Positions 16,242 through 25,889 are shown, counted from the first letter of the stretch. The stretch is DNA of 58,878 nt from Streptomyces katrae (GCF_000717655.1 NZ_JNZY01000047.1:1-58878); one strand, 5' to 3'. Translations and numbers: made by a program. Notes: generated from the sequence alone by a model not told the origin.

Positions 16242-17834
16242 TCACGCCGCCGTCTCCGCCTCGGCCCGGCTGCGCAGGGTGTGGCGCAGGGTGCGCCGCT
16301 CGGGCTTGCCGACGTGGTTGCGCGGCACGGCGTCGATCACTTCGACGCGGCGGATCTGCTCGAACCAGTTCAGGCTCCCGTTGGCGCGCTCCACGACGGA
16401 GTCGATGACGTCCAGGAGGCCGGGGGCGGTCGGGTCGCGCAGCACGATGCCGGTCCAGACGACCGCGCCGTGCACCGGGTCGGGCCAGCCCGCCGCGATG
16501 CACTCGGCGACGCGCGGGTCGGCGCCGACGACCCGTTCGACGGCGGTGGGCGAGACGAGTTCGTTGTCGTACTTGAAGACGTCGCCGAGGCGGTCCACCA
16601 GGAACAGTTCGCCGTCCTCGCTGAGGTAGCCGACGTCCCCGGTGGAGAACCAGCCGTTCTCGTCGACCGGCGAGGCCGCGCTGTCGTCGAGGTAGCCGGC
16701 CATCAGCTGGGGACCGCGGACCTGGACCTCGCCGGTGGCGTAGACGTCGAGCGGGGTCCGCGCGGCGACGTGGACGATGCGGCATTCGGTGCCCGGTACG
16801 GCGGGGCCCACGGAGCCGCTCTTGGGGTGGTGGGGGTCCTGGCAGTGGGAGAGCGGGGAGAGTTCGGCCAGCCCGTAGCCCTGGATGACGGGCACGCCGA
16901 GGCTCTCGCGCAGGGCGCGGGCGGCGCTGGGGGACAGGGCGGTGCCGCCGGAGAGCACGGCGGTGAGGCGGCGCCCGGCCGGGAAGTCGTCGGTGAGCCG
17001 CTCGTCCTGGGCCAGCGCGTGCAGGCGGGCGGGCAGCCCGTAGTAGTGGGTGGCCTCGGCCTGCGCCGCGACGGCGAGGGAGGCGACCGGGTCGGGGTCG
17101 GTGCACAGTACCTGGCAGGCGCCCGCGTAGACCCCCGAGTTGAGGTGCATGGTGTGGTAGAGCGGCAGGTGGTTGAGGGTGACCGAGTCGCTGCCGAGGT
17201 CGTGCGCGGCGGCGGTCTGGGCCGCGTTCGCCACCAGGTTGCGGTGGGTGAGCCGGACGCCCTTGGGGCGGCCCGTGGTGCCGGTGGTGAACTGGATGCA
17301 CGCGTCGCCGTCGAGGTCGACGGGGCCGGGCAGGGCCGTCCGCTCCAGTGCCGAGTCCAGGGCCGCGGCCAGCGGCAGGGCGTCGCCGGGGACGATCCCG
17401 TCGGGCGCGTCCGTCACCACGACGGAGCGCAGGTCCGGCAGCTGGTCGCCCAGTTTGATCAGCAGCTCGGCGGTGGCGACGGGCACGAAGGCCACTTCCA
17501 CGGCGGCCGTCCGCAGGACGTGGACCAGGCCCGTCTCCTTGATCAGCGGGTTGACCAGCACGACCGTGTTCCCGCTGCGCACCGTCCCGTAGTAGGCGGC
17601 GGCGAAGACGGGGTCCAGGACGTTGGCGACGCCGATCCGTGCGCCGCGGCGGCCGCACGTGTGCTCCAGGTAGGAGGCGAAGCGGTCGGCCTGGCTGTCC
17701 AGTTCGGCGAAGGTCACCGTGCTCTTGACGCCGGTCCGGGTCGCGGTACAGATCGCCCGGCCTGCAGGGTCGCGGACCGCCGCCCGGCGCAGCAGGCCGT
17801 CCAGCGGGAGTTCCGGGTACACGAATCTCGGCAT
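16242..17834 (-). CDS. AMP-dependent acyl-CoA synthetase/ligase
   Basis: 530 residues of the ANL superfamily. The P-loop reads FTTGTTGRPKG, followed by GYGLAELSPLSH, STGDVGYLSEDGELFLVDR and the C-terminal Lys region VPRNHVGKPERRTLR. It activates a carboxylic acid as acyl-AMP and then CoA or carrier thioester. The substrate cannot be read from the sequence. In this cluster it may load a non-acetate starter or side-chain acid onto CoA or the tandem ACP. It is the first gene of the operon 17834 -> 9277 and is divergent from the SnoaL-like gene. Confidence 0.9.
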   Translation of the reverse strand: MPRFVYPELPLDGLLRRAAVRDPAGRAICTATRTGVKSTVTFAELDSQADRFASYLEHTCGRRGARIGVANVLDPVFAAAYYGTVRSGNTVVLVNPLIKETGLVHVLRTAAVEVAFVPVATAELLIKLGDQLPDLRSVVVTDAPDGIVPGDALPLAAALDSALERTALPGPVDLDGDACIQFTTGTTGRPKGVRLTHRNLVANAAQTAAAHDLGSDSVTLNHLPLYHTMHLNSGVYAGACQVLCTDPDPVASLAVAAQAEATHYYGLPARLHALAQDERLTDDFPAGRRLTAVLSGGTALSPSAARALRESLGVPVIQGYGLAELSPLSHCQDPHHPKSGSVGPAVPGTECRIVHVAARTPLDVYATGEVQVRGPQLMAGYLDDSAASPVDENGWFSTGDVGYLSEDGELFLVDRLGDVFKYDNELVSPTAVERVVGADPRVAECIAAGWPDPVHGAVVWTGIVLRDPTAPGLLDVIDSVVERANGSLNWFEQIRRVEVIDAVPRNHVGKPERRTLRHTLRSRAEAETAA

Positions 17835-17927
17835 GATGCTGTCCTCCTGGCTCCCGAAGGGGCGGCCGCGGCTGCGGCGGCACCCCTAGACCCTGTTGGC
17901 CCAGCCTGGGCAGGAACGCTTGAGGAG

Positions 17928-17948
17928 TCTTCGAAGAATGCTCGATCT
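17928..17948. promoter_or_regulatory. SARP box in the ligase/SnoaL divergent promoter
   Basis: Minus strand TCGAGCA-ttct-TCGAAGA; plus strand TCGAAGA-atgc-TCGATCT. Both orientations keep the 11-bp period, so one site could serve both divergent genes. Confidence 0.65.
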
Positions 17949-17991
17949 GCGCCGCAGAAGCTGTTCGGGAACCGAAGAACGGAGTCCCGCG

Positions 17992-18453
17992 ATGACCGCG
18001 ACGATCGCCACCGAGGCGTCCCCCCGCCCGCCCCAGGGGCGGGAGTTCGGCCTGCTGTACGCGGAGGTCCAGCAGTTCTACTCCCGCCAGATGCAGCTCT
18101 TCGACTCCTTCGAGGCCGAGCCGTGGGCGCGGACGTTCACCGAGGACGCCGTGTTCGACGTGCCGACGCTGCCGGCGCCGGTGGTCGGCCGCGCGGCCCT
18201 CGCCTCGAACGTCCGGCGCAACGCCGAACTCCATGCGACCAGCGGTGAGCGGTTCCGGCACTGGCTCGGCATGCTCGACGTGCAGCCGCAGCCGGACGGC
18301 TCGCTGCACACCCGCAGCTACGCCCTGGTGTACCTGACCCCGCGCGGCGGTGAGTCGAAGGTGCACCGGGTGTGCGTGATGGAGGACGTGCTGGTCCACG
18401 CGGCCGGCACCTGGCAGGTCGCCCACCGCCTGGTCACCCGCGACGACCTCTAA
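17992..18453 (+). CDS. SnoaL/NTF2-like polyketide cyclase-family protein
   Basis: 153 residues with the small alpha+beta cone fold of SnoaL-like and dioxygenase beta-subunit-like proteins: LYAEVQQFYSRQMQLFDS, WARTFTEDAVFDVP and HRVCVMEDVLVHAAGTWQVA. Relatives act in type II PKS clusters as cyclases or hydroxylation partners. ATG 17992 has GGAG 7 bases upstream. Its TAA stop is formed by the first bases of MITE copy 2. It is the only plus-strand enzyme gene in the PKS region. Confidence 0.82.
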   Translation: MTATIATEASPRPPQGREFGLLYAEVQQFYSRQMQLFDSFEAEPWARTFTEDAVFDVPTLPAPVVGRAALASNVRRNAELHATSGERFRHWLGMLDVQPQPDGSLHTRSYALVYLTPRGGESKVHRVCVMEDVLVHAAGTWQVAHRLVTRDDL

Positions 18454-18616
18454 GGGCTGTCCCGCAATCCCCGGCGGGCGCATGACGCCGGCTACGCCGC
18501 CTCGCCGCGTTGTCGCAACGCCCGAATACGCCCAGTATGCGGACGCTCCTCCGCCTTGCGATGCACCGCATCCGACGCCGCGCGCTGATCCACCGGGGAT
18601 TACAGACAGCCCTTAG
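18450..18616. repeat. MITE-like inverted-repeat element, copy 2
   Basis: 167 bp with ends CTAAGGGCTGTC and GACAGCCCTTAG in perfect inversion, extending imperfectly into ATCCCCGG. The interior matches copy 1 (CGCCCAGTATGCGGACG and the segment encoding MRTLLRLAMHRIRRR in one frame). It sits between the convergent SnoaL-like gene and the broken monooxygenase, and contributes stop codons to both. Confidence 0.8.
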
Positions 18617-19885
18617 CGGGTGCCGTCGAAGTCCCGTCCTGCAGATCGGGCAGGACGGTGAACAGGTCGGTGCGGACCCCGGCCGGGTCGGGGCCGTGCG
18701 CGAACCGCCGCGTCATCCTCGCGCCGAACGGGGCGCGGGTGACGATCCCGCCGCGCGGGCCCGCAGCAGCGCTGCGGCCGGCGGCCCCCCGCCGAACACC
18801 GCCCGGCTCTGCACGACCTGCATCCGGTGCACGGCCGAGGCCGCCGGGGCCCGCCGCTCCCGATAGGCGGCGAGCCGCTGCGCGGTGGGCTCCCCCGCGT
18901 GCAGCGCGGCCACGAGTACGGGGTGCAGCGCGGCGGCGTCCTGCAGGGCCGGGTCGATGCCCCGGGCGCCGAGCGGACCGTGCGTGTGCGCGCTGTCGCC
19001 GACGAGGACGAGCCCGTCGCGCACCCACTCCCGGGCGGGCGAGGCGGACACGTCGAGCACGGTCAGGCCGGCCATGGAGCCGGGCCGGGCGTGCAGCAGC
19101 CCGGCCGGCTCCCGCCGGTTCTCCCCGATGCCGCGCCCGGCGGCGCGGGCCCCGCCCCGATCCGGTCGGGGTGGGTGTCGTGGACCAGGACGGCGCTGTC
19201 CGGCCCGCGGTGCACCCGTACCCGCCCGGTGGCCCGGGGGGGTGCGTGCAGCGAGAACCGCACCACGTCGCGGGCGAACGACGTGCGGCCCGCGTCGATG
19301 CCCGCGAGGGCACGCGTCTTGGAGGACCGGCCGTCGGCGCCGACGACCACGGCGGCCCGTACGGTGACCCGCGCCCGGTCGGGGCCGTGCACCACAGCTC
19401 CCTCGCAGGGGCTGCCGGGCCGCTTCTCCGGGAGCGCGGCGATCCGGTGCCCCTCGAGAGGGATGAAGCCGGGCAGCCTGCGGCAGGCGGCCAGGAGTTC
19501 CTGCAGCACGTGCGGCTGCGGGAGGGCGAGCAGGTGGTCGTACGGGGCGGGCAGGCGCCCGTAGTCGATGTCGAGCAGCACCTGCTCGCGCTCGACGACC
19601 TGGACACCGCGCAGGCTCGCCGCCCCGCGGGCCGCTGCTCCGGCGAGGACGCCGGGCTAAGGGCTGTCTGTCCCGTAATCCCCGGTGGATCAGCGCGCGG
19701 CGTCGGATGCGGTGCATCGCAAGGCGGAGGAGCGTCCGCATACTGGGCGTATTCGGGCGTTCCGACCCGGTGGAGCGCTCGACGAGTGGCACGCGGATGC
19801 CGGAACGCAGCAGCATGAGCGTCAGCGCGAGCCCGGCGGGGCCGGCGCCTATGACGCAGACGTCGGTGTCGAGCTCTTCACCCAC
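18617..19885 (-). pseudogene. FAD-dependent monooxygenase, broken by a MITE and frameshifts
   Basis: The N-terminus is intact from GTG 19885 (CVIGAGPAGLALTLMLLRSG, FAD site) up to about 19767. MITE copy 3 then interrupts it. Coding resumes after 19657 with QVLLDIDYGRLPAPYDHLLAL and continues through VVVGADGRSSKTRALAGIDA and FARDVVRFSLHAPP in a second frame. Near 19150 the frame changes again to WVRDGLVLVGDSAHTHGPLG (second FAD motif), and near 18750 once more to ARMTRRFAHGPDPAGVRTDL. With an insertion and at least two shifts no full-length flavoenzyme can be made. It was probably an oxygenase of the same pathway, directly after the ACP gene in the minimal PKS operon. Sequencing error could explain the shifts but not the insertion. 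Confidence 0.8.
19657..19766. repeat. MITE-like element, copy 3, truncated and inserted in a gene
   Basis: 110 bp matching the reverse complement of copy 2 from CTAAGGGCTGTC through the CGCATACTGGGCGTATTCGG core to GGCGTTCCGAC, where the match stops and gene sequence (CCGGTGGAGCGCTCGAC) begins. About 60 bp, including the second end, are missing. It splits the flavin monooxygenase gene. Confidence 0.78.
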
Positions 19886-19889
19886 CGGC

Positions 19890-20153
19890 TCAGACCGCGG
19901 CCCGGGCTGCCAGCATCTCGTTGACCATGGCGAGGTAGCGGCGCGGGGTGTCCGCGTCGTCGAGGCCCTCCTCGTCGAGCAGGACGTCGTACTCGCGCTC
20001 GATGTATCCGGTGGTCTGCAGGACGGCCAGCGAGTCGTAGCCCAGCTCGAACCAGCTCAGGTCCAGGACGTCGCCGTCGAGGTCGACGCCCTCGTCCTCG
20101 CCCGCGCACTCGCGCAGGATGCGCTTCAGGTCGTCGAGTTGCAGCTGTTCCAT
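19890..20153 (-). CDS. Type II PKS acyl carrier protein
   Basis: 87 residues, acidic, typical ACP length. Phosphopantetheine attaches at Ser41 in ELGYDSLAVLQ. It carries the growing poly-beta-ketone chain for the KSalpha/CLF pair and follows them with a 46-bp gap, in the standard KSalpha-CLF-ACP order. A neighbour's start (GTG 19885) is 4 bases past the stop. Confidence 0.95.
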   Translation of the reverse strand: MEQLQLDDLKRILRECAGEDEGVDLDGDVLDLSWFELGYDSLAVLQTTGYIEREYDVLLDEEGLDDADTPRRYLAMVNEMLAARAAV

Positions 20154-20199
20154 GGTCTCCCTCTGTTCTGGCGGGTGATGTGAGTGGGGTGGGTGCGGG

Positions 20200-21471
20200 T
20201 CAGGCGCCCGCGGCGCGGACGACGACGGCGGAGTTGAAGCCGCCGTGGCCGCGGGCCAGTACGAGCGCGGTCCGCAACGGCATCCCCAGGGCGGGGCTGG
20301 CCGCTCCGGTGACCAGGTTCAGCGGGCAGTCGTCGGCCGGGATCTCGGTCCCGGTCGTCGGCGGGATCACCTGGTCGCGCAGGGCGAGCAGGGCGGCGGC
20401 CACGTCGAGGGCCGCGCCGCCGGCGGCGAGCCGCCCGGTCATCGACTTGGGCGCGGTGACGGGCACCCCGCGCGGGCCGAACAGTGCGGTGATCGCCGCC
20501 GCTTCGGCGCGGTCGGCGCCGCGCTCGCCCGCCGCGTCGGCGAAGACGACGTCGACCTCGTCGGGGTGCACGCCCGCATCGGCGAGGGCGAGCTCCGCGG
20601 CCACGCCGAGCCGGGAGGTCCCGTCGGCGTCGAAGGTTGCGGCGTGCCCGGCGATGCTCCCGTAGACGCGGGCGCCGCGCCGGCGGGCCTCCTCGGCGCC
20701 CTCGAGGACGAGGAGGGCTCCGCCCTCGCCGGCCACGTGGCCGCTCGCATCCTGGGAGAAGGGCAGGTAGGCGCGGGCCGGGTCCTCCCGGTCGGTGAGC
20801 CCCCCGCCGGCCAGGTAGGCGGCCCAGCCCCAGGAGCACAGCGCGGAGTCGAGGCCGCCGGTGACGACGAGCTCGGCGCCCTTGCGGATCTGGCGGCGGG
20901 CGTGGGCCATGGCGTCGAGGCCGCCGGCCTGCTCGGAGACGATCACTCCGGAGGCTCCGCGCAGGCCGTGCCGGATGGAGATCTGGCCGCTGTTGACGGC
21001 GTAGAACCAGGCGAAGGACTGGTACGCCGAGACGTGCTGGCCGCCCTTGCTCCACAGCGCCTGGAGCTCCTGCTGGCCGAAGTCGAAGCCGCCGAAGGAG
21101 TTGGCGGTGACCACGCCCGCGGCGTAGTCGGGCAGCTGCGCGGGGTCGGCCCCGGCGTCGTCGAGCGCCTCCTTGGCCGCGGCGAGCGAGAGCCGGGTGA
21201 CGCGGTCGGTCTGCGGCAGCAGCCGGCTGGAGACGTGGTCGGCGTCGACGAATCCGGGGACCTCCCCGGCCAGCTTCGCCGGATAGCCGCTCGCGTCGAA
21301 GCGGCTGACGGGGCGGATGCCCGATTCGCCGCGCAGGACGGCGGACCACCAGGCCTCGGTGCCCAGCCCGTTGGGGGCGGCGACACCGATGCCGGTGACG
21401 ACGGGCGCCGCGGTGCGGGAACCCGAGGCGGCGGAAGCGGCCGGGGCGGGGGCGGCGACAGCGGTGTTCAT
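20200..21471 (-). CDS. Type II PKS chain length factor (KSbeta)
   Basis: 423 residues. Ketosynthase fold in which the active-site Cys is replaced by Gln181 ([11 protein letters not shown]), the signature of chain length factors. It pairs with KSalpha and sets the number of extensions. The chain length cannot be predicted by eye. ATG 21471 overlaps the KSalpha stop (ATGA). An Ala-rich N-terminal tail of about 20 residues precedes the fold. Confidence 0.95.
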   Translation of the reverse strand: MNTAVAAPAPAASAASGSRTAAPVVTGIGVAAPNGLGTEAWWSAVLRGESGIRPVSRFDASGYPAKLAGEVPGFVDADHVSSRLLPQTDRVTRLSLAAAKEALDDAGADPAQLPDYAAGVVTANSFGGFDFGQQELQALWSKGGQHVSAYQSFAWFYAVNSGQISIRHGLRGASGVIVSEQAGGLDAMAHARRQIRKGAELVVTGGLDSALCSWGWAAYLAGGGLTDREDPARAYLPFSQDASGHVAGEGGALLVLEGAEEARRRGARVYGSIAGHAATFDADGTSRLGVAAELALADAGVHPDEVDVVFADAAGERGADRAEAAAITALFGPRGVPVTAPKSMTGRLAAGGAALDVAAALLALRDQVIPPTTGTEIPADDCPLNLVTGAASPALGMPLRTALVLARGHGGFNSAVVVRAAGA

Positions 21472-22733
21472 CGGTCCGCCTTCAGGTTCGGGCTGGTCAG
21501 GATCATCGCGCTCTGGAACCCTCCGAAGCCGCTGCCGACGGTCAGCACCGCGTCGGTGCGCCGGCTGCGGGCGGTCAACGGGGTGTAGTCGAGGTCGCAG
21601 GCCGGGTCGGGCTCGTGCAGGTTCGCCGTCGGCGGGACCGTGTCGTGCTCGATGGCGAGGGCGCAGGCGGCCACTTCGAGGGCCCCGATCGCGCCGAGCG
21701 AGTGCCCGATCATCGACTTGATGGAGCTGACGGGGACCTCGTACGCGCGCCGGCCCAGGCTGAGCTTGAAGGCCTCGGTCTCGTGCTTGTCGTTCTGCTT
21801 GGTGCCGGAGCCGTGCGCATTGATGTAGTCGATGTGTTCGGGCAGCAGCTGCGCCTCGTCGAGCGCGGCCGTGATGGCGGCGGCCATCTCTGCTCCGTCG
21901 GGGCGCAGTCCGGTCATGTGGTACGCGTTGCTGCGCGAGGCGAAGCCGGAGATCTCGGCGTAGACGTGCGCGCCGCGGCTGCGGGCGTGCTCGTACTCCT
22001 CGATGACGAGGACGGCCGAGCCCTCCCCCAGGACGAACCCGTTGCGGGTGCGGTCGAAGGGCCGGGAGGCGGTCTCCGGCTCGTCGTTGCGCGTGGAGGT
22101 GGCGCGGATGGCGTCGAAGCAGGCGGCGGTGATCGGCGTGATGGGCGCCTCGGCCGCGCCGGTGACCATCACGTCGGCGCTGCCCTCGCGGACGAGGTCG
22201 ACGGCGTGCCCGATCGCGTCGAGACCGGAGGTGCATCCGGTGGACACCAGCGCCACGGGCCCCTGGGCACCGACGGTACGGGCCACCTCGGCGGCCATCG
22301 AGCTGGGGACGAAGTGGTCGTACAGGTGGGGCACGGCCTTGGTGTGGTCGACGAGCGTACGGCTGCCCTGCTCGCTGACGACCCCGTACTCGGCGTCGAG
22401 GCTGGTGGTGCAGCCCAGTGCGCTGCCGAGGGTGACCCCGGTGCGCGTGGCGTCGTAGGAGCCGGCCAGGCCGCTGTCGGCGAGGGCCTCGCGGGCGCTG
22501 ACGACGGCGAACTGGGCGGCGCGGTCCAGGCGCCCGGCCTGCTCGGCGGTGAGCCCGGATTCCTGCGGGTCGAAGTCGGCCTCGGCGGCGATCCGGGAGC
22601 GGAAGCCGGAGGCGTCGAAGAGGGTGATGGCGCGGGTGGCCGTACGGCCGTCGGTCAGCAGCGACCAGAATTCCTTGGTGCCCGGGCGGCCCGGGGCCAC
22701 CACCCCGATGCCCGTGATGACGACTCGTCTCAT
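21468..22733 (-). CDS. Type II PKS ketosynthase alpha
   Basis: 421 residues, complete. Active-site Cys167 in [11 protein letters not shown], His in [12 protein letters not shown] and the [11 protein letters not shown] region are all intact. It catalyses decarboxylative condensation of malonyl-ACP onto the chain, with the chain length factor as partner. It overlaps both neighbours by ATGA (thioesterase upstream, CLF downstream). The protein looks like those of aromatic (angucycline/anthracycline-type) systems. Confidence 0.96.
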   Translation of the reverse strand: MRRVVITGIGVVAPGRPGTKEFWSLLTDGRTATRAITLFDASGFRSRIAAEADFDPQESGLTAEQAGRLDRAAQFAVVSAREALADSGLAGSYDATRTGVTLGSALGCTTSLDAEYGVVSEQGSRTLVDHTKAVPHLYDHFVPSSMAAEVARTVGAQGPVALVSTGCTSGLDAIGHAVDLVREGSADVMVTGAAEAPITPITAACFDAIRATSTRNDEPETASRPFDRTRNGFVLGEGSAVLVIEEYEHARSRGAHVYAEISGFASRSNAYHMTGLRPDGAEMAAAITAALDEAQLLPEHIDYINAHGSGTKQNDKHETEAFKLSLGRRAYEVPVSSIKSMIGHSLGAIGALEVAACALAIEHDTVPPTANLHEPDPACDLDYTPLTARSRRTDAVLTVGSGFGGFQSAMILTSPNLKADR

Positions 22734-23500
22734 CGCCCTTCCCCCTGTCCTGTCTGGTCGCGGTGGCCGCGCTGCACGATGTGGGCGGCCCGGCCGAGCA
22801 TCCGGGGCAGTTCGCCGCCCCGGACGAAGAAGTGGTCGCCGGGCACGGTCCGCTGGACGAACCGTCCGGTGGTCCAGCGGCGCCAGCCCTCGGCGGCCTC
22901 GGCGCCGACGAGGGGGTCCTGGTGGCCGGTGACCGCGAGCAGCGGCACGGGCACGGGTCCGGGCGTGGCCGGCCCGGTGGCGGCGGCCCGCAGGTTGCGG
23001 GCGAGCCGGAGATCGGCGCGGAGCACGGGGAAGACGGACCGGAACCAGATGTCCCCGGGCTGCACGCCGGGCGGCAGTGCGTCGAACCGGTCCAGGACGC
23101 GCAGCAGTTCCGCCTCCGGCAGTTCCGCGGAGTCCGCGAAGACGGCCGGGGTGTCCGGCGGCGGGCTGGCCCCGACGGCCAGCAGTGCGGGCATCGGCAG
23201 CCCTTGTTCCAGCGCGACGTGGGCGACCGTGAGGGCGACCGTCGCGCCGAGGCTGTGCCCGTAGAGGATGTAGGGGGTGCCGGGCTCGTCGGCGATCTGC
23301 TCGAACAGCGGCTTGAGGTCGGCCAGGAGCTCTTCACGGCCGGTCAGCCGGATCTCGCGGCGCCGCTCGTCGCGTCCAGGCAGCAGCCAGGACGTGGTCT
23401 TCACCCCGCTCCCGGCGAGCCTGTCCCACCGGTAGAACGAGGACACTCCGGCCCCCGCATGTGCGAAGCAGTGCAGCCGTACGGCCTGCCTGTCGCCCAT
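22730..23500 (-). CDS. Type II thioesterase
   Basis: 256 residues of alpha/beta-hydrolase fold: [17 protein letters not shown], nucleophile [15 protein letters not shown], and the late acid/His pair in [13 protein letters not shown] and [11 protein letters not shown]. Editing thioesterases clear wrongly primed or stalled carrier proteins. I prefer ATG 23500 (GGGAGG 5 bases upstream) over GTG 23506. First gene of the operon thioesterase-KSalpha-CLF-ACP; a possible SARP box is 50 bp upstream. Confidence 0.92.
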   Translation of the reverse strand: MGDRQAVRLHCFAHAGAGVSSFYRWDRLAGSGVKTTSWLLPGRDERRREIRLTGREELLADLKPLFEQIADEPGTPYILYGHSLGATVALTVAHVALEQGLPMPALLAVGASPPPDTPAVFADSAELPEAELLRVLDRFDALPPGVQPGDIWFRSVFPVLRADLRLARNLRAAATGPATPGPVPVPLLAVTGHQDPLVGAEAAEGWRRWTTGRFVQRTVPGDHFFVRGGELPRMLGRAAHIVQRGHRDQTGQGEGR

Positions 23501-23550
23501 TGCCACCTCCCAGGAACCGAACCCACGTAGACCTCGACCCTCACCGACCT

Positions 23551-23568
23551 CGCTGGAGACCGGCTCGA
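23551..23568 (-). promoter_or_regulatory. Possible SARP box upstream of the minimal PKS operon
   Basis: Minus strand TCGAGCC-ggtc-TCCAGCG, 11-bp period, about 50 bp upstream of the thioesterase start. The second heptamer is degenerate. Confidence 0.45.
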
Positions 23569-23610
23569 ATCGGTGTGCAGGGGACGGAGGAAGGGTTCGG
23601 TCCGGCGGGG

Positions 23611-23640
23611 AGCCGAGGCGGACGGCCGCCCGCCTCGGCT
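23611..23640. terminator. Hairpin terminator after the SARP gene
   Basis: Stem arms AGCCGAGGCGG (23611-23621) and CCGCCTCGGCT (23630-23640) with an 8-base loop, 38 bp downstream of the minus-strand SARP gene and before the minimal PKS promoter. Confidence 0.6.
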
Positions 23641-23677
23641 CCCCCGCGAGGCGGACGACGCTACTTCGACGACACCC

Positions 23678-24499
23678 CTAGGCCGCGTACAGGTCGAACG
23701 TCGATCCGCGGCGCGGGCCCGCCACCACGTCCAGCGCCGGATCCACCGTCAGCATCGCCTGGTGCAGGCGCTGCAGCTGGGGGGACGGCTCCACGCCCAA
23801 ATCGTCTATCAGGCGGTTGCGCAGCCTGCGGTAGACGTCCAGGGCCGTGGCCTGGCGGCCGGAGCGGTACAGCGCGACCATGGCCTGCGAGTGCAGGCCC
23901 TCGTGCTGCGGATGCCGGGCGATCAGCTCGGTCAGCTCGGCGATGACCTCGACGTGGCGGCCCAGGCGCAGGTCCGCGTCGATGCGCCGCTCGACGGTCA
24001 CGAGCCGGCTCTCCTCGAGGCGCATGACCTCGATCTCGAGGATCGGCCCCACCCGTACGTCGACCAGCGCCGGACCGTTCCACAGTCCGAGCGCCCTGCG
24101 CAGCATGTCCGCCGCGCGCTCGTCGTCCCCCTCCTCATACGCGTTCTGCCCGCCGGCCACGAGCGTCTCGTACGCGTGGACGTCGACCGCGTCCGGCGGA
24201 ATCTGCAGCAAGTAGCCGCCGTGCCGCGTCGCGAGCACGTCCTTGGCGCTGCCCGGGACCCCCGGGCCCATGGCGGTGCCCAGCCTCCTGCGCAGCTGCA
24301 GGATGTACGTCTGCAGGGTGGTGAGCGCGCTCTGCGGGAGCTCGGTGCCCCAGATCTCCTCCATGAGGGTCTGTACGGGCATCACCCGCCCCGGGTAGAG
24401 CGCGAGCAGCGCCAGGATCTGGCGCGGCTTGCCGGCCGTCGGAACAATCGAGCCCCCGTTGACCTCGGCACTCAACGGACCCAGAACCTGAATCTGCAC
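23678..24499 (-). CDS. SARP-family transcriptional activator (first)
   Basis: 273 residues from GTG 24499 (GGAGG upstream; ATG 24529 is an alternative). An N-terminal OmpR-type winged helix (KPRQILALLALYPGRVMPV, LPQSALTTLQTYILQLRRRLG) is followed by a bacterial transcriptional activation domain of TPR-like helices (YRSGRQATALDVYRRLRNRLIDDLGVEPS). This is the compact DnrI/ActII-ORF4 type that switches on type II PKS genes by binding TCGA heptamer repeats. It is divergent from a second SARP, with a good SARP box between them, implying auto- or cross-activation. Confidence 0.93.
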   Translation of the reverse strand: MQIQVLGPLSAEVNGGSIVPTAGKPRQILALLALYPGRVMPVQTLMEEIWGTELPQSALTTLQTYILQLRRRLGTAMGPGVPGSAKDVLATRHGGYLLQIPPDAVDVHAYETLVAGGQNAYEEGDDERAADMLRRALGLWNGPALVDVRVGPILEIEVMRLEESRLVTVERRIDADLRLGRHVEVIAELTELIARHPQHEGLHSQAMVALYRSGRQATALDVYRRLRNRLIDDLGVEPSPQLQRLHQAMLTVDPALDVVAGPRRGSTFDLYAA

Positions 24500-24585
24500 G
24501 GTCTCCTCCGTATTTTGTCGAGTTCTCATCGATTTTCAGCCCTCGACTCCGGCACGCTAGCGGGATCCAGTGCCGCGCCCCCGAA

Positions 24586-24606
24586 TTCTCGAGCAGCTGT
24601 CGAGCC
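24586..24606. promoter_or_regulatory. SARP box between two divergent SARP genes
   Basis: Plus strand TCGAGCA-gctg-TCGAGCC; minus strand TCGACAG-ctgc-TCGAGAA; 11-bp period both ways. It lies in the 245-bp gap between the divergent activator genes, the only such repeat there. Confidence 0.65.
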
Positions 24607-24744
24607 GCCCTCCGTCCAAGGCGGTTGCAGGTTGAAAACACGGTGGTAGATTCCGCTCAGGGGATTAAAACCGGCGCCATTTCCCACCGCCGCCGGTCTT
24701 CGTGTCTTTCCGCAGATCCCGCGAGATCGCCGGGAGGAGGCACC

Positions 24745-25824
24745 ATGGATTTCGGCGCGCACAGTGCCCGGGACGTACCCGGCGACGCAGGGGTGGACTT
24801 CCGCATCCTGGGCCCGGTCGAGGTGTTCGACCGGCGTACGGGGGCGTGCATCGTGCCCTCCGGCTCCAAGCAGCGGGCGCTGCTCGGCGCCCTGGTGGTC
24901 CGGGCGGGCCATGTGCTGTCCGCCGACCGGCTCATCCACGAACTGTGGGGCGACCGCCCGCCCGTGAGCGCCGCCAACGCGCTGCAGGCCCACGTGGCCC
25001 GGCTGCGCCGGCTCCTGCAGGGCGGGGCTCCGGACGCGGGCGGCCACGAGTGGATCGCGACCCGTTCGATGGGCTATCTGCTGCACCCGGGCCGGGCCAC
25101 CGCCGACGCCCAGCGCTTCCACCGGCTGTCCGCCGAGGGCCGCGCGGCGCTCGGCTCCGACCCCGTGCACGCGGCCGAACTGCTGCGCGGGGCCCTCGCC
25201 CTGTGGCGCGGCCCGGCACTGGAGGGCAGTACGCAGGGGCCCATCTGCACGGTGGAGGCGGACCGGCTGGAGGAGCTCCGGCTGACCACACTGGAGACGC
25301 TGTATGACGCGAAGTTGCGCAGCGGGCGCCATGCCGAGATCACCCGGGATCTGGAACGGCTGACGGCCGGCCACCCCATGCGCGAGCGGCTCTACGACCT
25401 CCACATGCTGGCCCTGTACCGGTGCGGCCGGCAGACGGAGGCGCTGGGCGTCTACGAGCGGGCCCGCCGGCGGCTGGTGGACGAGCTCGGCGTCGAGCCC
25501 GGGCCGGCCCTGCGCGAGCGCATGGAGGCGATCCTGCACCATGCGCCGTCGCTCGCGGTCCCTCAGCCCGCCCCGCTGGTCCCGCTCACCCCGCCCGTTC
25601 CGCTCGCCCCGCTCGCGCCGCTCGCCCCGCTCGCGCCGCTCGCGCCGCTCGCCCCGGCTCCGCCGGCCGCCTCGCCGGACCATGAGGCGGCCCTGCTCGA
25701 ACTCGGCCGCGAGATCGCCCGTCTCGGCGACCGGATCGAGTCGCTCAGCCGCGAGCAGGAGGCACTGATCCGGCGTTTCAACCTGCTGGCCGCCGTTCCG
25801 GTGCCGGGCGGGCAGCTCGTCTGA
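24745..25824 (+). CDS. SARP/BTAD-family activator with Pro-rich linker (second)
   Basis: 359 residues. OmpR-like winged helix (GSKQRALLGALVVRAGHVLSA, ANALQAHVARLRRLLQ) and BTAD domain (YRCGRQTEALGVYERARRRL), then at about residues 275-305 a PLAPLAPLAP tandem repeat and a C-terminal helix with coiled-coil character (LGREIARLGDRIESLSREQEALIRRF). ATG 24745 has a strong GGGAGGAGG site. The tail is unusual for a short SARP and might mediate oligomerisation. Probably controls the same cluster. Confidence 0.9.
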   Translation: MDFGAHSARDVPGDAGVDFRILGPVEVFDRRTGACIVPSGSKQRALLGALVVRAGHVLSADRLIHELWGDRPPVSAANALQAHVARLRRLLQGGAPDAGGHEWIATRSMGYLLHPGRATADAQRFHRLSAEGRAALGSDPVHAAELLRGALALWRGPALEGSTQGPICTVEADRLEELRLTTLETLYDAKLRSGRHAEITRDLERLTAGHPMRERLYDLHMLALYRCGRQTEALGVYERARRRLVDELGVEPGPALRERMEAILHHAPSLAVPQPAPLVPLTPPVPLAPLAPLAPLAPLAPLAPAPPAASPDHEAALLELGREIARLGDRIESLSREQEALIRRFNLLAAVPVPGGQLV

Positions 25825-25843
25825 CCCGCGCGCGTCCGTTCGC

Positions 25844-25879
25844 GAAACCCCCTGCCGGCGGTCTGCGGCAGGGGGTTTC
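25844..25879. terminator. Bidirectional terminator hairpin
   Basis: Perfect 14-bp stem GAAACCCCCTGCCG / CGGCAGGGGGTTTC with an 8-base loop, midway between the convergent SARP and MBL-fold genes. Confidence 0.85.
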
Positions 25880-25889
25880 GTGCGCGGGC

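Noticed and set aside
14365..18483. Single 1372-residue minus-strand frame
   Set aside because: Its C-terminal half is the flavin hydroxylase; the N-terminal part is an out-of-frame shadow of the CoA ligase, which has its own clear frame and start.
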